The notes beneath the pieces are model-generated. The model was not told the DNA's origin, searched no databases, and saw nothing but the letters and a program-made list of their open reading frames with translations. 64,000 bases of DNA, taken from NCBI RefSeq assembly GCF_002215035.1, contig NZ_NKFP01000006.1:1314530-1378529 (forward strand). The letters run 5' to 3'. This document shows, piece by piece, positions 38,062 to 47,728 of this stretch. Numbering within the stretch: the stretch's first letter is position 1; every line of letters begins with the position of its first letter. Both the position numbers and the translations under genes were made by a program. The stretch comes from Leptolyngbya ohadii IS1 (lineage in GTDB: Bacteria > Cyanobacteriota > Cyanobacteriia > Elainellales > Elainellaceae).

Positions 38062-40110
38062 ATGCGGCTGGGTCGAATTGCGGTTTTGCTGTCGTTAATC
38101 GGATTTATAGGTCTCCTGGCTTATGGAATCGAGGTGTCGCTGCCCCGAAGCGGTCCCAGTCTGGATAGAACCCTGACCCCGGTGACGACGCTGGCTCCTG
38201 CGGGAATTGGCTCCTATGACGTGCTGGGCAAAGTGGTCGAGCGCCCGGAGGCTGAACAGCTTTTGCAAACCGTTGAAGGTCAGGCGCAGCTCAGCCGCGA
38301 GAATGGCGCGATCGAAATTACGGAGGATCTAATTGCCCTCGGACGGCGGGCTTTTTATACGGAAACCTTTGGCAACGAGTATTTCTTTACCGACGTGATG
38401 GGGGCGATCGATGGCGGCATTAATCTGGTGAATCTGGGTCGGGCGATCGTGGCGCTGGGAGGAAAGGGCACGACCAATCTTCAGGTGCGGCTGGACAAGG
38501 ATTACACGGTGGGCGGCAGAACTTTTCCGAAAGGGACGCTGCTGAGTACGGGACTGGATGTGCCTCCCGGCTCGCTGATTCCGCTGGGGGTGAAGATCCA
38601 TAAGGCGGGCGGCAAGATTCAGATGGGAATTACCTGTGCGGCTTGCCATGCGGCGATCGATCAGGAAACGGGGCGAGTGATGGAAGGTGCGCCTAATGTG
38701 GATCTGGATTCCGGGCTGCTGCTGGCGTTTGCGACGAATTCGGCGGCGATGTTTCGGCAGACGGGGGTAAATCCGCTGAAATTGCCGGAGGGGGAACAGA
38801 CTTATATTAATGCGGCAGGACAGACCGCCAAACTAGTCAACGCCAAAGCCTTTGAGGATGCGGTTGATGCGGACTTTCTCTCCTGGTCGCCGGGTAACTT
38901 CGACTCCTCGCCGGATAACGTCAACAATCCTGCTCAAAATCCCTCGTCCTACACCCACGAGGCATATCCCTATGGCTGGAGCGGCTTTTCATCGATCGGC
39001 TGGTTTCACGGGCTGACCACGCTGAATAACAACGTTCACGCCACAAACTCCGACCCTTCCACAGGAGCGGATGCCAGTCTGCCGCTGTTGGGCATTGATA
39101 AGGAAACCTATCTGGGATCGATGCTGCAAAACTCCGCCAATCCCAAGTTTCGTTTACCGAAAGGGGCAAGACCCTCGGAGTTCTTTGATGCGATCGATCC
39201 GACTCCGGGTGAACCGGGGATGAATCAGGTGATCCGGATGCCGGGATATCCGAAAGGTTCACTTTTTGCGATCGACGGTCTGCTGGCAAGTTCTCCGGGG
39301 CTGCCCGTGGGCGAACAGCTTAACGGCATGTCGGCTTACCAAAATACGCTGGCTCCTCCTCCCCATAAAGCCGATGCTGATCTGGAAACCCTGCAACGAG
39401 GCGCAAAGGTTTTTACAGAGGCGGGCTGTATTAGCTGCCACAGCGGACGCTATTTCAACAATCATCAGGTGATTGGCGAGATCGATATCCAGGGTCAGCC
39501 TTCCCGCGCCAAAGCCCTGGCGAAGATACCGGGAATTTTTACCCCCGTGCCGCAAACCTATCCTCCGAGTCTGAGGGTTCCCCTGCCGTCCAACCCGCCG
39601 ACGCTGGATGTGCCCACAGACATTACGCCTCTGCGCGATCGCGAACTTGCCTTTGCCCAAAACAATCCTGATGGGGGTTACAAAGTACAGAATTTGATTG
39701 GACTCTATTTGTCTGCCCCCTACCTGCACGATGGCGGTGTAGCTGCTACTCAAGAAGCCATTGCCCCCGATGAGGACGGGTGGTATCAGGTTGTTCAACC
39801 CGATGGAATGGGACTTGCGGGAACCTGGGTGCAGCAAATTGAACCAGACCCAGAGGCAAGTTTGCGGGTTCTGGTCGATCGCAATCTGCGCGAGGCGGCA
39901 GTGCAGGCAAACCAGGACAACGACAACCTGCAAAACATTCACTCGGACGGCAGCGGACATAATTATTGGGTCGATCGAAAAGCGGGCTTTGCCCCAGAAG
40001 ATCAGACGGCGATCGTGCAGTTTCTAATGGCGATCGATGATGATCCGGCGGTGTTGCCCACGGAGGAAGGTGAACCGATCGTGGCTCAGAGTATGCGGGC
40101 GGGGAGTTAG
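38062..40110 (+). CDS. Large c-type cytochrome with two heme sites
   Basis: A 682-residue secreted or anchored protein (hydrophobic segment residues 5-24). There are two CxxCH sites: CAACH (about residues 192-196) and CISCH (about 456-460, in AGCISCHSGRYFNNH). The second half recalls the diheme cytochrome c peroxidase/MauG-type fold, including LIGLYLSAPYLHDGG and a late segment rich in Asn/His. The first half is unlike typical peroxidases. It is probably a lumenal or periplasmic oxidoreductase, and the electron partner is unknown. Confidence 0.75.
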   Translation: MRLGRIAVLLSLIGFIGLLAYGIEVSLPRSGPSLDRTLTPVTTLAPAGIGSYDVLGKVVERPEAEQLLQTVEGQAQLSRENGAIEITEDLIALGRRAFYTETFGNEYFFTDVMGAIDGGINLVNLGRAIVALGGKGTTNLQVRLDKDYTVGGRTFPKGTLLSTGLDVPPGSLIPLGVKIHKAGGKIQMGITCAACHAAIDQETGRVMEGAPNVDLDSGLLLAFATNSAAMFRQTGVNPLKLPEGEQTYINAAGQTAKLVNAKAFEDAVDADFLSWSPGNFDSSPDNVNNPAQNPSSYTHEAYPYGWSGFSSIGWFHGLTTLNNNVHATNSDPSTGADASLPLLGIDKETYLGSMLQNSANPKFRLPKGARPSEFFDAIDPTPGEPGMNQVIRMPGYPKGSLFAIDGLLASSPGLPVGEQLNGMSAYQNTLAPPPHKADADLETLQRGAKVFTEAGCISCHSGRYFNNHQVIGEIDIQGQPSRAKALAKIPGIFTPVPQTYPPSLRVPLPSNPPTLDVPTDITPLRDRELAFAQNNPDGGYKVQNLIGLYLSAPYLHDGGVAATQEAIAPDEDGWYQVVQPDGMGLAGTWVQQIEPDPEASLRVLVDRNLREAAVQANQDNDNLQNIHSDGSGHNYWVDRKAGFAPEDQTAIVQFLMAIDDDPAVLPTEEGEPIVAQSMRAGS

Positions 40111-40119
40111 TTTGCTGTG

Positions 40120-40164
40120 TCCCCCTAGCCCCCTCACGCCCCCCTAGCCCCCAATTCTGGGGGG
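40120..40164. repeat. Tandem CCCCCTAGCCCCC-type repeat
   Basis: Two partial copies of the C-rich repeat (CCCCCTAGCCCCC) end in a hairpin CCCCC-AATTCT-GGGGGG at 40148-40164, between the cytochrome and the reductase-like gene. It is the same family as at 22041-22068. Confidence 0.75.
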
Positions 40165-40264
40165 AACAAAGCCAATGCCGGGAATTTACGAATTCTCACA
40201 TCTCTGCTCAAATTTCTGGAATCGCGATAATAGAAAGAGAAGAGGATTCACGGCAGAAGCACCC

Positions 40265-41323
40265 ATGAAACTATCCAAGAAGAACTTAGATCAGCGGCTC
40301 AACCACCTGTACGACGTGATTATTGTCGGCGGCGGCATGGGCGGACTCTCGGCAGCGATCTATCTTCAGCGGTATCGGCTCTCCTGTCTGATTATTGAGA
40401 AGGGCAAGGGGCGATCGTTCTGGATGCAGGAACTCCGCAACTACCTGGGCTTGCCCCCCACCACCCCCGGGCGGGAAATCATTCAAACCGGGCAGGAACA
40501 CGCTCTGGAACTGGGAGCGGATCATCTGCGGGGCTTTGTGGAAGAAGTGCAGGATGAGGGCGAGACGTTTGCCGTCAAAGTGAGGGTAGGCAAGGAAGAC
40601 AGCATATATCCCGTATTTCGATCGAAGTACGTGATTGCGGCTAGCGGCATTATGGATCACCTGCCAAAGCTGGAGAATATGAAGAATGTGTTTGACTATG
40701 CGGGCTATAACCTGCACGTTTGCCTGATTTGTGACGGATACGAAATGGCAGATCGGCAATGTGGTCTATTTGCAGGCACCGAGGGATCGATCAACACTGC
40801 CTTTGTGCTGAACTGGTTTACGCCCTACATCACCGTCTTTACCAACGGTCTATTTGAGGTGGGCAACGAGATGCGGCACAAGCTAAACGAGTATGGCTTC
40901 CCGCTGGTGGAAACGCCGATCAAGCAATTGGTGGGACACGATCACGAGATGACCGGAGTAGAGCTGGAAGACGGCAAAATGATTCCACTTGAAACAGGAC
41001 TGGTCGCAATGGGATCTCATTACTATAATGAGTACCTCAAGGGACTCGACCTGGAGTGGAAAGGCGGCAATCTGGTGACAGATAATATGTGCCGTACCTC
41101 CCATCCGCGCCTATTTGCGATCGGAGATCTAAAAGAAGGTCTGAATCAGGTGTCAATTGCCGTCGCAGATGGTACATTAGCGGCAACAGCAATCTGGCGG
41201 GACATTCGTAGGGCTTCTCCGCCACGGCGCTGGGAAGAACACCTGACAGAGGCAACTCCCGCAGAAGCGACTCCGACTCAGGAAGCGCCTCTAGGGAAAA
41301 CTCCTTTAGTCGAGACGACCTGA
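40265..41323 (+). CDS. Thioredoxin reductase-like FAD/NAD(P) oxidoreductase
   Basis: A 352-residue flavoprotein with the FAD fold VIIVGGGMGGLSAAIYLQRY (residues about 17-36), a CxxC pair in VCLICDGYE (TrxR-like position, about residue 158) and the closing FAIGDLKEGLNQVSIAVADG. The second dinucleotide fold is unusual: GLFAGTEGSINTAFVL lacks the classic GxGxxA, so the NADPH site may be altered. The start MKLSKKN at 40265 fits better than 40175. The C-terminus ends in a Thr/Glu/Pro-rich tail. It may be a deeply diverged TrxR paralogue with a different electron donor. Confidence 0.78.
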   Translation: MKLSKKNLDQRLNHLYDVIIVGGGMGGLSAAIYLQRYRLSCLIIEKGKGRSFWMQELRNYLGLPPTTPGREIIQTGQEHALELGADHLRGFVEEVQDEGETFAVKVRVGKEDSIYPVFRSKYVIAASGIMDHLPKLENMKNVFDYAGYNLHVCLICDGYEMADRQCGLFAGTEGSINTAFVLNWFTPYITVFTNGLFEVGNEMRHKLNEYGFPLVETPIKQLVGHDHEMTGVELEDGKMIPLETGLVAMGSHYYNEYLKGLDLEWKGGNLVTDNMCRTSHPRLFAIGDLKEGLNQVSIAVADGTLAATAIWRDIRRASPPRRWEEHLTEATPAEATPTQEAPLGKTPLVETT

Positions 41324-41362
41324 TTCACTTAACTTGATATCTTCTGATCCTGGAGCAGGACT

Positions 41363-41908
41363 GTGAGCAAAACCGACACCCCCACCATTCCCGAACTGCA
41401 ATCTGAAGTGGCTCGTCTGCGCGATGAGCTTCAGATGCGCGATCAGCTCGTACAGCAGTTGTCGCAAGAACTTTTCCGCCTGGTAAAAGGCAATGCTGCC
41501 GCTACGCCTACCGCCGCCGTCTCCGAACGCCAGAAGGGCGAAATTAAGGCACTGCGCGAACAGATTCAGGGCTTCGAGCAGCAGGCAATGTTCTACCAGG
41601 AACAGCTTTCTGCTAAAGATGCGGAAATTTATCAGCTCCGCCAGTCTGCCCAGGAAATGACCGATCGCGCCAAGATGCTGGAACAGGTGGTGGAAGAACT
41701 GCCGCGCATCTACAAGGAAAAATTTGAGCAGCGGCTCGCTCCAGTCCGGGAGAAGGTAGCACTCATTCAGCAGGAAAATCGTCGCCTCCACGCCGAGCTT
41801 CAGAGCGTCAGCTATCGCCTTGCGGTGAGAAGCCGCCGGATCAGCCATCTGGATCTGCCGAGCTTCCCCCGGATGGGCGCAACCCTGCCCGACCTCAGCA
41901 ACGTCTAA
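41363..41908 (+). CDS. Coiled-coil protein of unknown function
   Basis: A 181-residue protein, mostly heptad-rich helix (residues about 8-150, such as LQSEVARLRDELQMRDQLVQ and LVQQLSQELFRLV). The C-terminus is short and basic, ending FPRMGATLPDLSNV. The start is GTG. No catalytic motif is seen. It lies 39 bp after the reductase-like gene and 19 bp before the next gene, so a shared transcript is likely. A structural or adaptor role is inferred. Confidence 0.65.
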   Translation: MSKTDTPTIPELQSEVARLRDELQMRDQLVQQLSQELFRLVKGNAAATPTAAVSERQKGEIKALREQIQGFEQQAMFYQEQLSAKDAEIYQLRQSAQEMTDRAKMLEQVVEELPRIYKEKFEQRLAPVREKVALIQQENRRLHAELQSVSYRLAVRSRRISHLDLPSFPRMGATLPDLSNV

Positions 41909-41927
41909 TCTCAGGATTTGAGACTTC

Positions 41928-42602
41928 GTGCGTGTCCTGCTCATTGTTGATACTTTGCCTGCTGATCCAGAGGGTTGGCAGGCTTGTTCTGTGGCGGCGA
42001 TCGAGCAAGCTATCCGTCAATTTCCGATTAGTCCCGAACTGGAAGTCGCGATCGTTTCTGTATCTGCTCCGATCAATCCCCAACCCCAAGACATTCTCTG
42101 TCCGCTGACGCTCAACTTGCCGGATTCTTTGATCTGGGACGGTCAGGAAATTTATCAGGCTTGCCGGAATGTAGACGGATTGCGCGATCGCGTGAGACAA
42201 AAATTTAACCTTCCCGTTGCGACAGGGGAATTCTGGCTACCGATCGTCCTCACGGCAAAGGGCGCACTTTACACCGAAGCAATCTGTCGGGAGGGATCGG
42301 AATATCATCAGCCATTCCATTTGCCCGATCTGCATCGTCAGCCTCTCTATCGCCTTGCCCATCGCCTGCTAAAGGATCTGAACGCGACTCCATCGGTTTA
42401 CCTGCTTCAGTTTGGCTGGACGGAGGATCGACAGATTGGATTCGATCGCCTCATTCCCTTTCCATCGGAACCCGCGATCGCCAGTCTGAAAGTGCAAACG
42501 CCCGATTTGTTGACCTGCCACTGGCAATGTTTAACCAATCAGCCGATTCTCGATATCCAGATTCCGGGAAATGTGGCGTGGCGATCGATCCACCAAAGGT
42601 GA
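41928..42602 (+). CDS. Conserved cyanobacterial hypothetical protein
   Basis: A 224-residue protein with no motif I recognise. It begins MRVLLIVDTLPADPEG and has several Trp residues (ending HWQCLTNQPILDIQ and VAWRSIHQR). The start is GTG at 41928. Codon use and frame length indicate a real gene. It follows the coiled-coil gene closely and precedes the chorismate synthase gene by 169 bp. Confidence 0.6.
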   Translation: MRVLLIVDTLPADPEGWQACSVAAIEQAIRQFPISPELEVAIVSVSAPINPQPQDILCPLTLNLPDSLIWDGQEIYQACRNVDGLRDRVRQKFNLPVATGEFWLPIVLTAKGALYTEAICREGSEYHQPFHLPDLHRQPLYRLAHRLLKDLNATPSVYLLQFGWTEDRQIGFDRLIPFPSEPAIASLKVQTPDLLTCHWQCLTNQPILDIQIPGNVAWRSIHQR

Positions 42603-42771
42603 CTGCGCGAAGCGGTCGAGCCGGACGACCGGATATAGAACCAAATATAGATAGATAGAAAGATACGAATATAGCCAGATGTCGCGCTCTGCCGCTGAAC
42701 TGCCCATCTTTCGATAAAATCAGAGATTCAGACCCTCACGATTTACCTTTTCGCACAACCTCTCTAACACT

Positions 42772-43866
42772 ATGGGCAACACCTTCGGGCATCTGTTTCG
42801 CGTCACCACCTTTGGCGAGTCGCATGGCGGTGGAGTTGGTGTTGTGATCGACGGTTGCCCACCCCAATTAGAAATTTCCGCAGAAGAAATCCAGTTTGAA
42901 CTCGATCGCCGCCGTCCGGGGCAGAGCAAGATCACTACGCCGCGCAAGGAAGCGGATCAGTGCGAAATTCTGTCCGGCACATTTGAAGGCAAAACCCTGG
43001 GAACCCCGATCGCCATCCTGGTTCGCAACAAGGACACCCGCCCCCAGGACTACGATGAGATGGCAAAGGCTTATCGCCCCTCCCACGCCGATGCTACCTA
43101 CGACGCAAAATACGGCATTCGCAACTGGCAGGGTGGTGGCAGATCCTCAGCCAGAGAAACGATCGGACGAGTCGCAGCGGGAGCGATCGCTAAGAAAATC
43201 CTGCGTCAGGTAGCCGGGGTAGAAATCGTCGGGTATGTGAAGCGGATTAAAGACCTGGAAGGCATGGTTGATCCGGCAACGGTGACGCTGGAGCAGGTGG
43301 AAAGCAACATCGTTCGCTGTCCGGATAGTGAGTGCGCCGATCGCATGATTGAAATGATTGAGCAGATTGGGCGATCGGGTGATTCGGTAGGCGGCGTGGT
43401 GGAATGCGTTGCCCGTCAGGTGCCAAAGGGTCTGGGCATGCCCGTATTCGATAAGCTAGAGGCGGATCTGGCGAAGGCGGTGATGTCTCTGCCCGCCACA
43501 AAAGGCTTTGAAATCGGCTCAGGATTTGCCGGAACGCTGCTCACCGGAAGCGAACACAACGACGAATTTTACATCGACGAAGCCGGAGACATCCGCACCA
43601 CAACCAATCGATCGGGTGGGGTGCAGGGCGGCATTTCCAACGGCGAAAACATTGTGATCCGGATAGCATTCAAGCCCACGGCAACCATTCGCAAGGAGCA
43701 GCGCACCGTCACTCAAGCAGGCGAGGAAACGATTCTGGCAGGCAAAGGACGACACGATCCCTGTGTGTTGCCCCGTGCAGTGCCGATGGTAGAAGCAATG
43801 GTGGCTCTAGTGCTGTGCGATCATCTGCTGCGGGATCAGGGGCAGTGCCATGTTTTGGGTTCGTAG
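42772..43866 (+). CDS. aroC: Chorismate synthase
   Basis: The final shikimate enzyme, 364 residues. All signatures are present: [17 protein letters not shown] at the start, [40 protein letters not shown] and [17 protein letters not shown], then ARHDP-like [18 protein letters not shown]. It converts EPSP to chorismate with reduced FMN. It stands alone here, with a small minus-strand gene ending 6 bp past its stop. Confidence 0.96.
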   Translation: MGNTFGHLFRVTTFGESHGGGVGVVIDGCPPQLEISAEEIQFELDRRRPGQSKITTPRKEADQCEILSGTFEGKTLGTPIAILVRNKDTRPQDYDEMAKAYRPSHADATYDAKYGIRNWQGGGRSSARETIGRVAAGAIAKKILRQVAGVEIVGYVKRIKDLEGMVDPATVTLEQVESNIVRCPDSECADRMIEMIEQIGRSGDSVGGVVECVARQVPKGLGMPVFDKLEADLAKAVMSLPATKGFEIGSGFAGTLLTGSEHNDEFYIDEAGDIRTTTNRSGGVQGGISNGENIVIRIAFKPTATIRKEQRTVTQAGEETILAGKGRHDPCVLPRAVPMVEAMVALVLCDHLLRDQGQCHVLGS

Positions 43867-43872
43867 TAGGCT

Positions 43873-44121
43873 TTACGAACTTGCCTCGATCGCCTCAAGG
43901 ATTTCCTCGTCGGAGCAAGCCGTTTCCCAATCTTCGGGAAGCTTGACTCGTACTGACTGCGCCCCACCGCTCGGCGTGCAGACCACCCAGTAGGCATTTT
44001 CGCCTTTCACTTTGGCGAGGTCATCTTTGTCCGTTTTTTCGGCGATGTCCGCGTATGCCTCGACGCAGTTCCAGGTGGTTCCTTCGCGATCGGTCACTTC
44101 TCTTCCCTGTGTTTGCACCAT
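43873..44121 (-). CDS. Small acidic conserved hypothetical protein
   Basis: An 82-residue protein with two Cys (WNCVEAY and CTPSGG, with another in TACSDEE). It is convergent with aroC, sharing only a 6-bp spacer. Composition is coding-like, but no family is recognised. The start MVQTQGREV at 44121 is the first in frame. A T-rich repeat (TTGTTTGATCTGA twice) lies upstream in the leader. Confidence 0.55.
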   Translation of the reverse strand: MVQTQGREVTDREGTTWNCVEAYADIAEKTDKDDLAKVKGENAYWVVCTPSGGAQSVRVKLPEDWETACSDEEILEAIEASS

Positions 44122-44516
44122 ATTGTTTGGTCTGAATTGTTTTGTTTAAGTTGTTTGATCTGAGTTGTTTGATCTGAGCTTGATTTCTTTCTGTATAGTG
44201 CAAATTCTGATCGCAGAAATCTGGCTTTGGAGAGGATTACCCTTTCATCGTTTCAGGCTTCAGAACGCTCTCATGCCCAGCCCTTCTCCTGAACCTAAGC
44301 TCAGGGGAGCCAGAGTCGTACTCATCCTTTGCACGTAGGAGAAAAGCGTACACTTTCAAGTTCCTCTCTCAGTCTGGAAGGGAGAATTAGGGTGAGGGCG
44401 GTACTCGTAAAAATCAAATTCATCCTTTTGTGGAGGGGCGATTCTAACTTGCGAGACTGGGTGGCGCGATCGTCCTCCGCCTACATTAGTGAGGCTCTTC
44501 GCTGCTTCAATTTTTT
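44122..44516. other. Spacer with interspersed repeat remnants
   Basis: A 395-bp spacer. The part from about 44290 to 44400 (CTCAGGGGAGCC, then CTCAGTCTGGAAGGGAG and TTAGGGTGAGGGCGG) looks like the common cyanobacterial repeat found near gene ends. No gene was recognised, although a 96-residue frame (44329-44619) runs through it and into the antiporter gene. Confidence 0.45.
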
Positions 44517-45779
44517 GTGGACGTTTACATTCTCGACCTGCTGGTTATCGGGCTTTTGCTGCTGTTTGTCACCCTGGGATCGGGCTGGATTGTTCGCCTG
44601 CCGCTGTCCTACGCGCTGATTTACTTGATTGTGGGAATCATTCTCAGCCCCTACGGATTTAATTTGATTCAGGTTCGCCCGGAAACGAACTTTCTGGAGC
44701 GGCTGACCGAAATAGTGGTGCTGATTTCGCTGTTTAGCTGCGGCTTGAAGATGAACCGTGCCCTGACGCTGCATGGCTGGGCTTCCACGATTCGGCTAAT
44801 CGGGCTACTGATGCCTATCTGTATTTTTGCGATCGCCTGGGTGGGACATTATTTTCTGAATATGCCCTGGGGAATTGCGATTTTGCTGGGGGCAATTCTG
44901 GCTCCCACCGATCCGGTACTGGCATCCGAAGTGCAGCTTTCCCATCCAGATGATCGGGATGAGGTGCGATTTGGCTTAACCTCCGAAGGCGGCTTGAATG
45001 ATGCCCTTGCCTTTCCGTTTGTCTACTTTGGGCTGCACTGGATCAAGGACGATCGCTGGCAAAGCTGGATCTTGCAGTGGACGGTGGTGGATCTGATCTG
45101 GGCGATCGCGGCAGGTTTGGCGATGGGCGTTCTGGTTGCCAGAGCTGTTGTGCTAATTGACAAACGGCTTCAGCGGATTCGGGCGGTGGATAGCCTGATG
45201 GAGGATTTTGTTGCCCTCAGCATTATTCTGCTCACCTACTCGCTGACGGAACTGGTGAACGGCTACGGCTTTCTAGCGGTGTTTGTAGCGGGGGTAGTGG
45301 CACAGCGGAGCTATCGCAATCCCGAAAAGCAGGAATCGCAGATTGAATTCACCGAAACCCTGGAAAAACTGCTGGAGGTCGGTACGATTCTGCTGCTGGG
45401 ATCGCTGCTGCGCTGGGAACCGATCCTTAAATACCTGCCCCAGTCGCTTCTGATTGCCGGACTGCTATTTTTTGTGATTCGACCGATCGGGGCGTGGATC
45501 AGCACCATTGGCGAACACCAAAATCCCATGCGTCCCTGGCTGTTTGGCTGGTTTGGCATTCGCGGCGTAGGCTCTATCTACTACCTCACCTATGCGCTGG
45601 GAGAAGGCTTGCGGGCAGAGACGGGAGAGCAAATCGCCTGGATTACCTTTACCACGATCGTCCTTTCTGTGATTCTGCACGGCATCAGCTCGACCCCAAT
45701 CATGAACTGGTATGAACGGCAGATGGAAAAGCGGCGGGAGAAAGTGCGGCAGCGGCAGTTTGGGCGAGTGGAGAGGTAG
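44517..45779 (+). CDS. Cation/proton antiporter, CPA1/NhaP type
   Basis: A 420-residue membrane protein with about 12 helices. The ion-site region AILAPTDPVLASEVQLSH contains the TDP motif, followed by EGGLNDALAFPFVY with the Asn-Asp pair of CPA1 antiporters and the conserved Arg in FGWFGIRGVGSIYYL. It probably exchanges Na+ or K+ for H+ across the plasma or thylakoid membrane. The start is GTG at 44517. The short basic C-terminal tail (RQMEKRREKVRQRQF) lacks a nucleotide-binding domain. Confidence 0.88.
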   Translation: MDVYILDLLVIGLLLLFVTLGSGWIVRLPLSYALIYLIVGIILSPYGFNLIQVRPETNFLERLTEIVVLISLFSCGLKMNRALTLHGWASTIRLIGLLMPICIFAIAWVGHYFLNMPWGIAILLGAILAPTDPVLASEVQLSHPDDRDEVRFGLTSEGGLNDALAFPFVYFGLHWIKDDRWQSWILQWTVVDLIWAIAAGLAMGVLVARAVVLIDKRLQRIRAVDSLMEDFVALSIILLTYSLTELVNGYGFLAVFVAGVVAQRSYRNPEKQESQIEFTETLEKLLEVGTILLLGSLLRWEPILKYLPQSLLIAGLLFFVIRPIGAWISTIGEHQNPMRPWLFGWFGIRGVGSIYYLTYALGEGLRAETGEQIAWITFTTIVLSVILHGISSTPIMNWYERQMEKRREKVRQRQFGRVER

Positions 45780-45783
45780 AAGG

Positions 45784-45820
45784 GGGGATGAGTGGATGAG
45801 TGGATGGGTGGATGGGTAGA
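45784..45820. repeat. 8-bp tandem repeat
   Basis: The unit GGATGAGT/GGATGGGT occurs at least four times just past the antiporter stop (GATGAGTGGATGAGTGG and so on). It is a simple sequence element without coding value. Confidence 0.7.
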
Positions 45821-46003
45821 GGGGGAGCATGGAGTAGGGGGCAGGGGAGAGGATTAGGGTAAGCATCTTGCTCACGTTCCTGCCAGGGTTTTGTATGAGC
45901 ATCCTTGTTTCAATGCTCCGCTCCAAAACAGTGGGGAAATTGCGAAAGCCGGGATCTATAGAGGTTCCAGTATGATCGAGGAAGGCGTGAGAAAGAGATT
46001 TTT

Positions 46004-46441
46004 ATGACTTCCTCCAAAGACAAGCAAAAAGATGAGCAGTTTGAAGTACAGAAGACCGAGGGTGAATGGCGCGAAACTCTGACGCCGGATCAGTTCTATG
46101 TGCTGCGGAAGCACGGCACCGAACGGGCAGGAACCAGTCCGCTGGATAAAAATTATGAGTCTGGCGTTTACAAATGTGCAGGTTGCGGTACGTCCCTGTT
46201 TACTTCGGAAACCAAGTTTAACAGCGGCACGGGGTGGCCCAGCTTCTTTAAGCCAATCGAGGGTGCGGTAGAAACATCGGTCGATCGCTCCTTGTTTATG
46301 ACGCGGGTTGAAGTTCACTGCGCTCGCTGTGGTGGGCACCTAGGGCACGTTTTCGGCGATGGTCCGGCTCCGACAGGGCAGCGGTACTGTATGAATGGTG
46401 TGGCGCTGGAGTTTGTGCCAGTCGATCAACCGCAGGTATAG
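46004..46441 (+). CDS. msrB: Peptide-methionine (R)-S-oxide reductase
   Basis: A 145-residue MsrB. It has two zinc-binding CxxC pairs (KCAGCGTSLF and CARCGGHLGHVF), the region FNSGTGWPSFFKPI, and the catalytic Cys in RYCMNGVALEF. It reduces methionine-R-sulfoxide in proteins, protecting against photo-oxidative damage. It is convergent with dps and shares a terminator with it. Confidence 0.95.
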   Translation: MTSSKDKQKDEQFEVQKTEGEWRETLTPDQFYVLRKHGTERAGTSPLDKNYESGVYKCAGCGTSLFTSETKFNSGTGWPSFFKPIEGAVETSVDRSLFMTRVEVHCARCGGHLGHVFGDGPAPTGQRYCMNGVALEFVPVDQPQV

Positions 46442-46496
46442 CAGGTATAGCTGGCATCGCTGCTGAATCTACTCTCTAATTCAAGCTATAAAAATT

Positions 46497-46536
46497 CCCC
46501 CTGATCTCCAGCATTGGCTGAAACAAGATCAGGGGG
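46497..46536. terminator. Bidirectional terminator between msrB and dps
   Basis: An 11-bp perfect stem, CCCCCTGATCT (46497-46507) and AGATCAGGGGG (46526-46536), with an 18-nt loop. AAAATT lies on the left and TTTG on the right. It lies between convergent msrB and dps and can act on both strands. Confidence 0.88.
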
Positions 46537-46589
46537 TTTGTGCTAACGGAAAATCGATCGATTAGAGAAGGTCGATCGGAAAACAGAAC

Positions 46590-47075
46590 CTACGAAACCA
46601 GATTGTCGCCTTTCTTCAGGATCTCCTTGAGGAACCAGCGGTGCTTCTGGTGAACTTGAACCAGGCGGGTGTACAGATCGGCAGTGCCAATATCGCCTGC
46701 ATTGGCTGCAACGTCGGCATCCTGGTGCATTTCACTGATGATCAGCTCGTGGGTGGCGATCGCCTCTTCGATCATTTGTCTCACGGAGAGCTTGCCGGAG
46801 GAGGGCTTAACGCTGGCAGTGGGCAGGTATTGTGCCGGGTCTGCAACGGGTTCGCCGTCGAGCATCAGGCTTCTTTCAGCGAGTTCATCCACGGATGCAA
46901 AGACTTCGGCACCCTGCTCTTCAAACAGCAGATGCAGATCGCGGAACAGCGGACCAAAGGTGAGCCAGTGGTATTTCTTGTAGTTGAGGTAGGCAACCAG
47001 CGCATTTGCCTGCTGGCGATTGAGGGTGTCAACGACGCTAGATTGAAGCTGTAAGGAAGGAACGGTAGCAGTCAT
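46590..47075 (-). CDS. dps: Dps-family ferritin-like protein
   Basis: A 161-residue four-helix bundle protein. The ferroxidase/DNA-protection signature is visible: YLNYKKYHWLTFGPLFRDLH, then ELAERSLMLDGEP, and MIEEAIATHELIISEMHQDAD. The His and Asp/Glu ligands at the dimer interface are present in HWLTF and in FRDLHLLFEEQ. Dps proteins store iron using peroxide and shield DNA. Convergent with msrB, it forms an oxidative stress pair. Confidence 0.9.
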   Translation of the reverse strand: MTATVPSLQLQSSVVDTLNRQQANALVAYLNYKKYHWLTFGPLFRDLHLLFEEQGAEVFASVDELAERSLMLDGEPVADPAQYLPTASVKPSSGKLSVRQMIEEAIATHELIISEMHQDADVAANAGDIGTADLYTRLVQVHQKHRWFLKEILKKGDNLVS

Positions 47076-47728
47076 AAACGATGCCTCTTGAAAGAAAATC
47101 TTGAAGTTGAATCAGAACGGAAGCAGGATGTTCAGGTAAGTTCGATTGTCTCAGGGTAATGGATGGGTCAGGCAGGCGATCGAAAAAATGCTTCCTCGAC
47201 CCATGACGCTGCCCGAAACAGGGCTGACATAACCATTACGCTATAACGCCTGCCTCCCATACCGGGTTCAAATCGAACATAAATCCCTAATAAGTCTCCA
47301 AATGTAGCAAATTGAGATGAACAGTAACGATCGCTCACATTTGATTTATGCCTTTTGGCGTATGTCCATTGGCAGATATTGTTTTGACTTATCCCTTGCA
47401 ATTCCTCTCTGATCCACTTCTAAATCATACTCGTTATGACTTCGTTTTAGCAACCCTTTACCGAAAAAAATTTTGTCGTATTATCCGAACATCCCCCCAA
47501 AAGCTGCCTCAACTCCGCCTGGAATCAGCATTCTAGCTTGCCTCCTTTCCTGGAACACAGAATAGGCGATCGACACAGCAACCCCCCCGCTCCCCGGACT
47601 GGCTGAACAGTTGTTCTTCAGAGTTGGGGAAAGGGGGTAAATGCTACGAGGGGCGATCGATCTAAAAGCGATCGATCTAAAAGCGATCGACTTAAAGTTA
47701 TCGATTTAGAAGCGCTCGATACCAGGAT
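47076..47728. repeat. Spacer with HIP1-containing tandem repeat
   Basis: A 653-bp spacer. Near its end (47652-47715) a 16-bp unit GCGATCGATCTAAAA and decayed copies repeat about four times. Short frames at 47168-47401 and 47348-47536 lack ribosome sites and family resemblance and are not supported as genes. Confidence 0.55.

Noticed and set aside
39259-39960. Minus-strand 233-residue frame inside the cytochrome gene
   Set aside because: Antisense shadow with no ribosome site; the plus-strand gene has heme motifs and a signal helix.
47168-47536. Two short frames in the spacer before the SLH gene
   Set aside because: No ribosome sites, no recognisable sequence and atypical composition.
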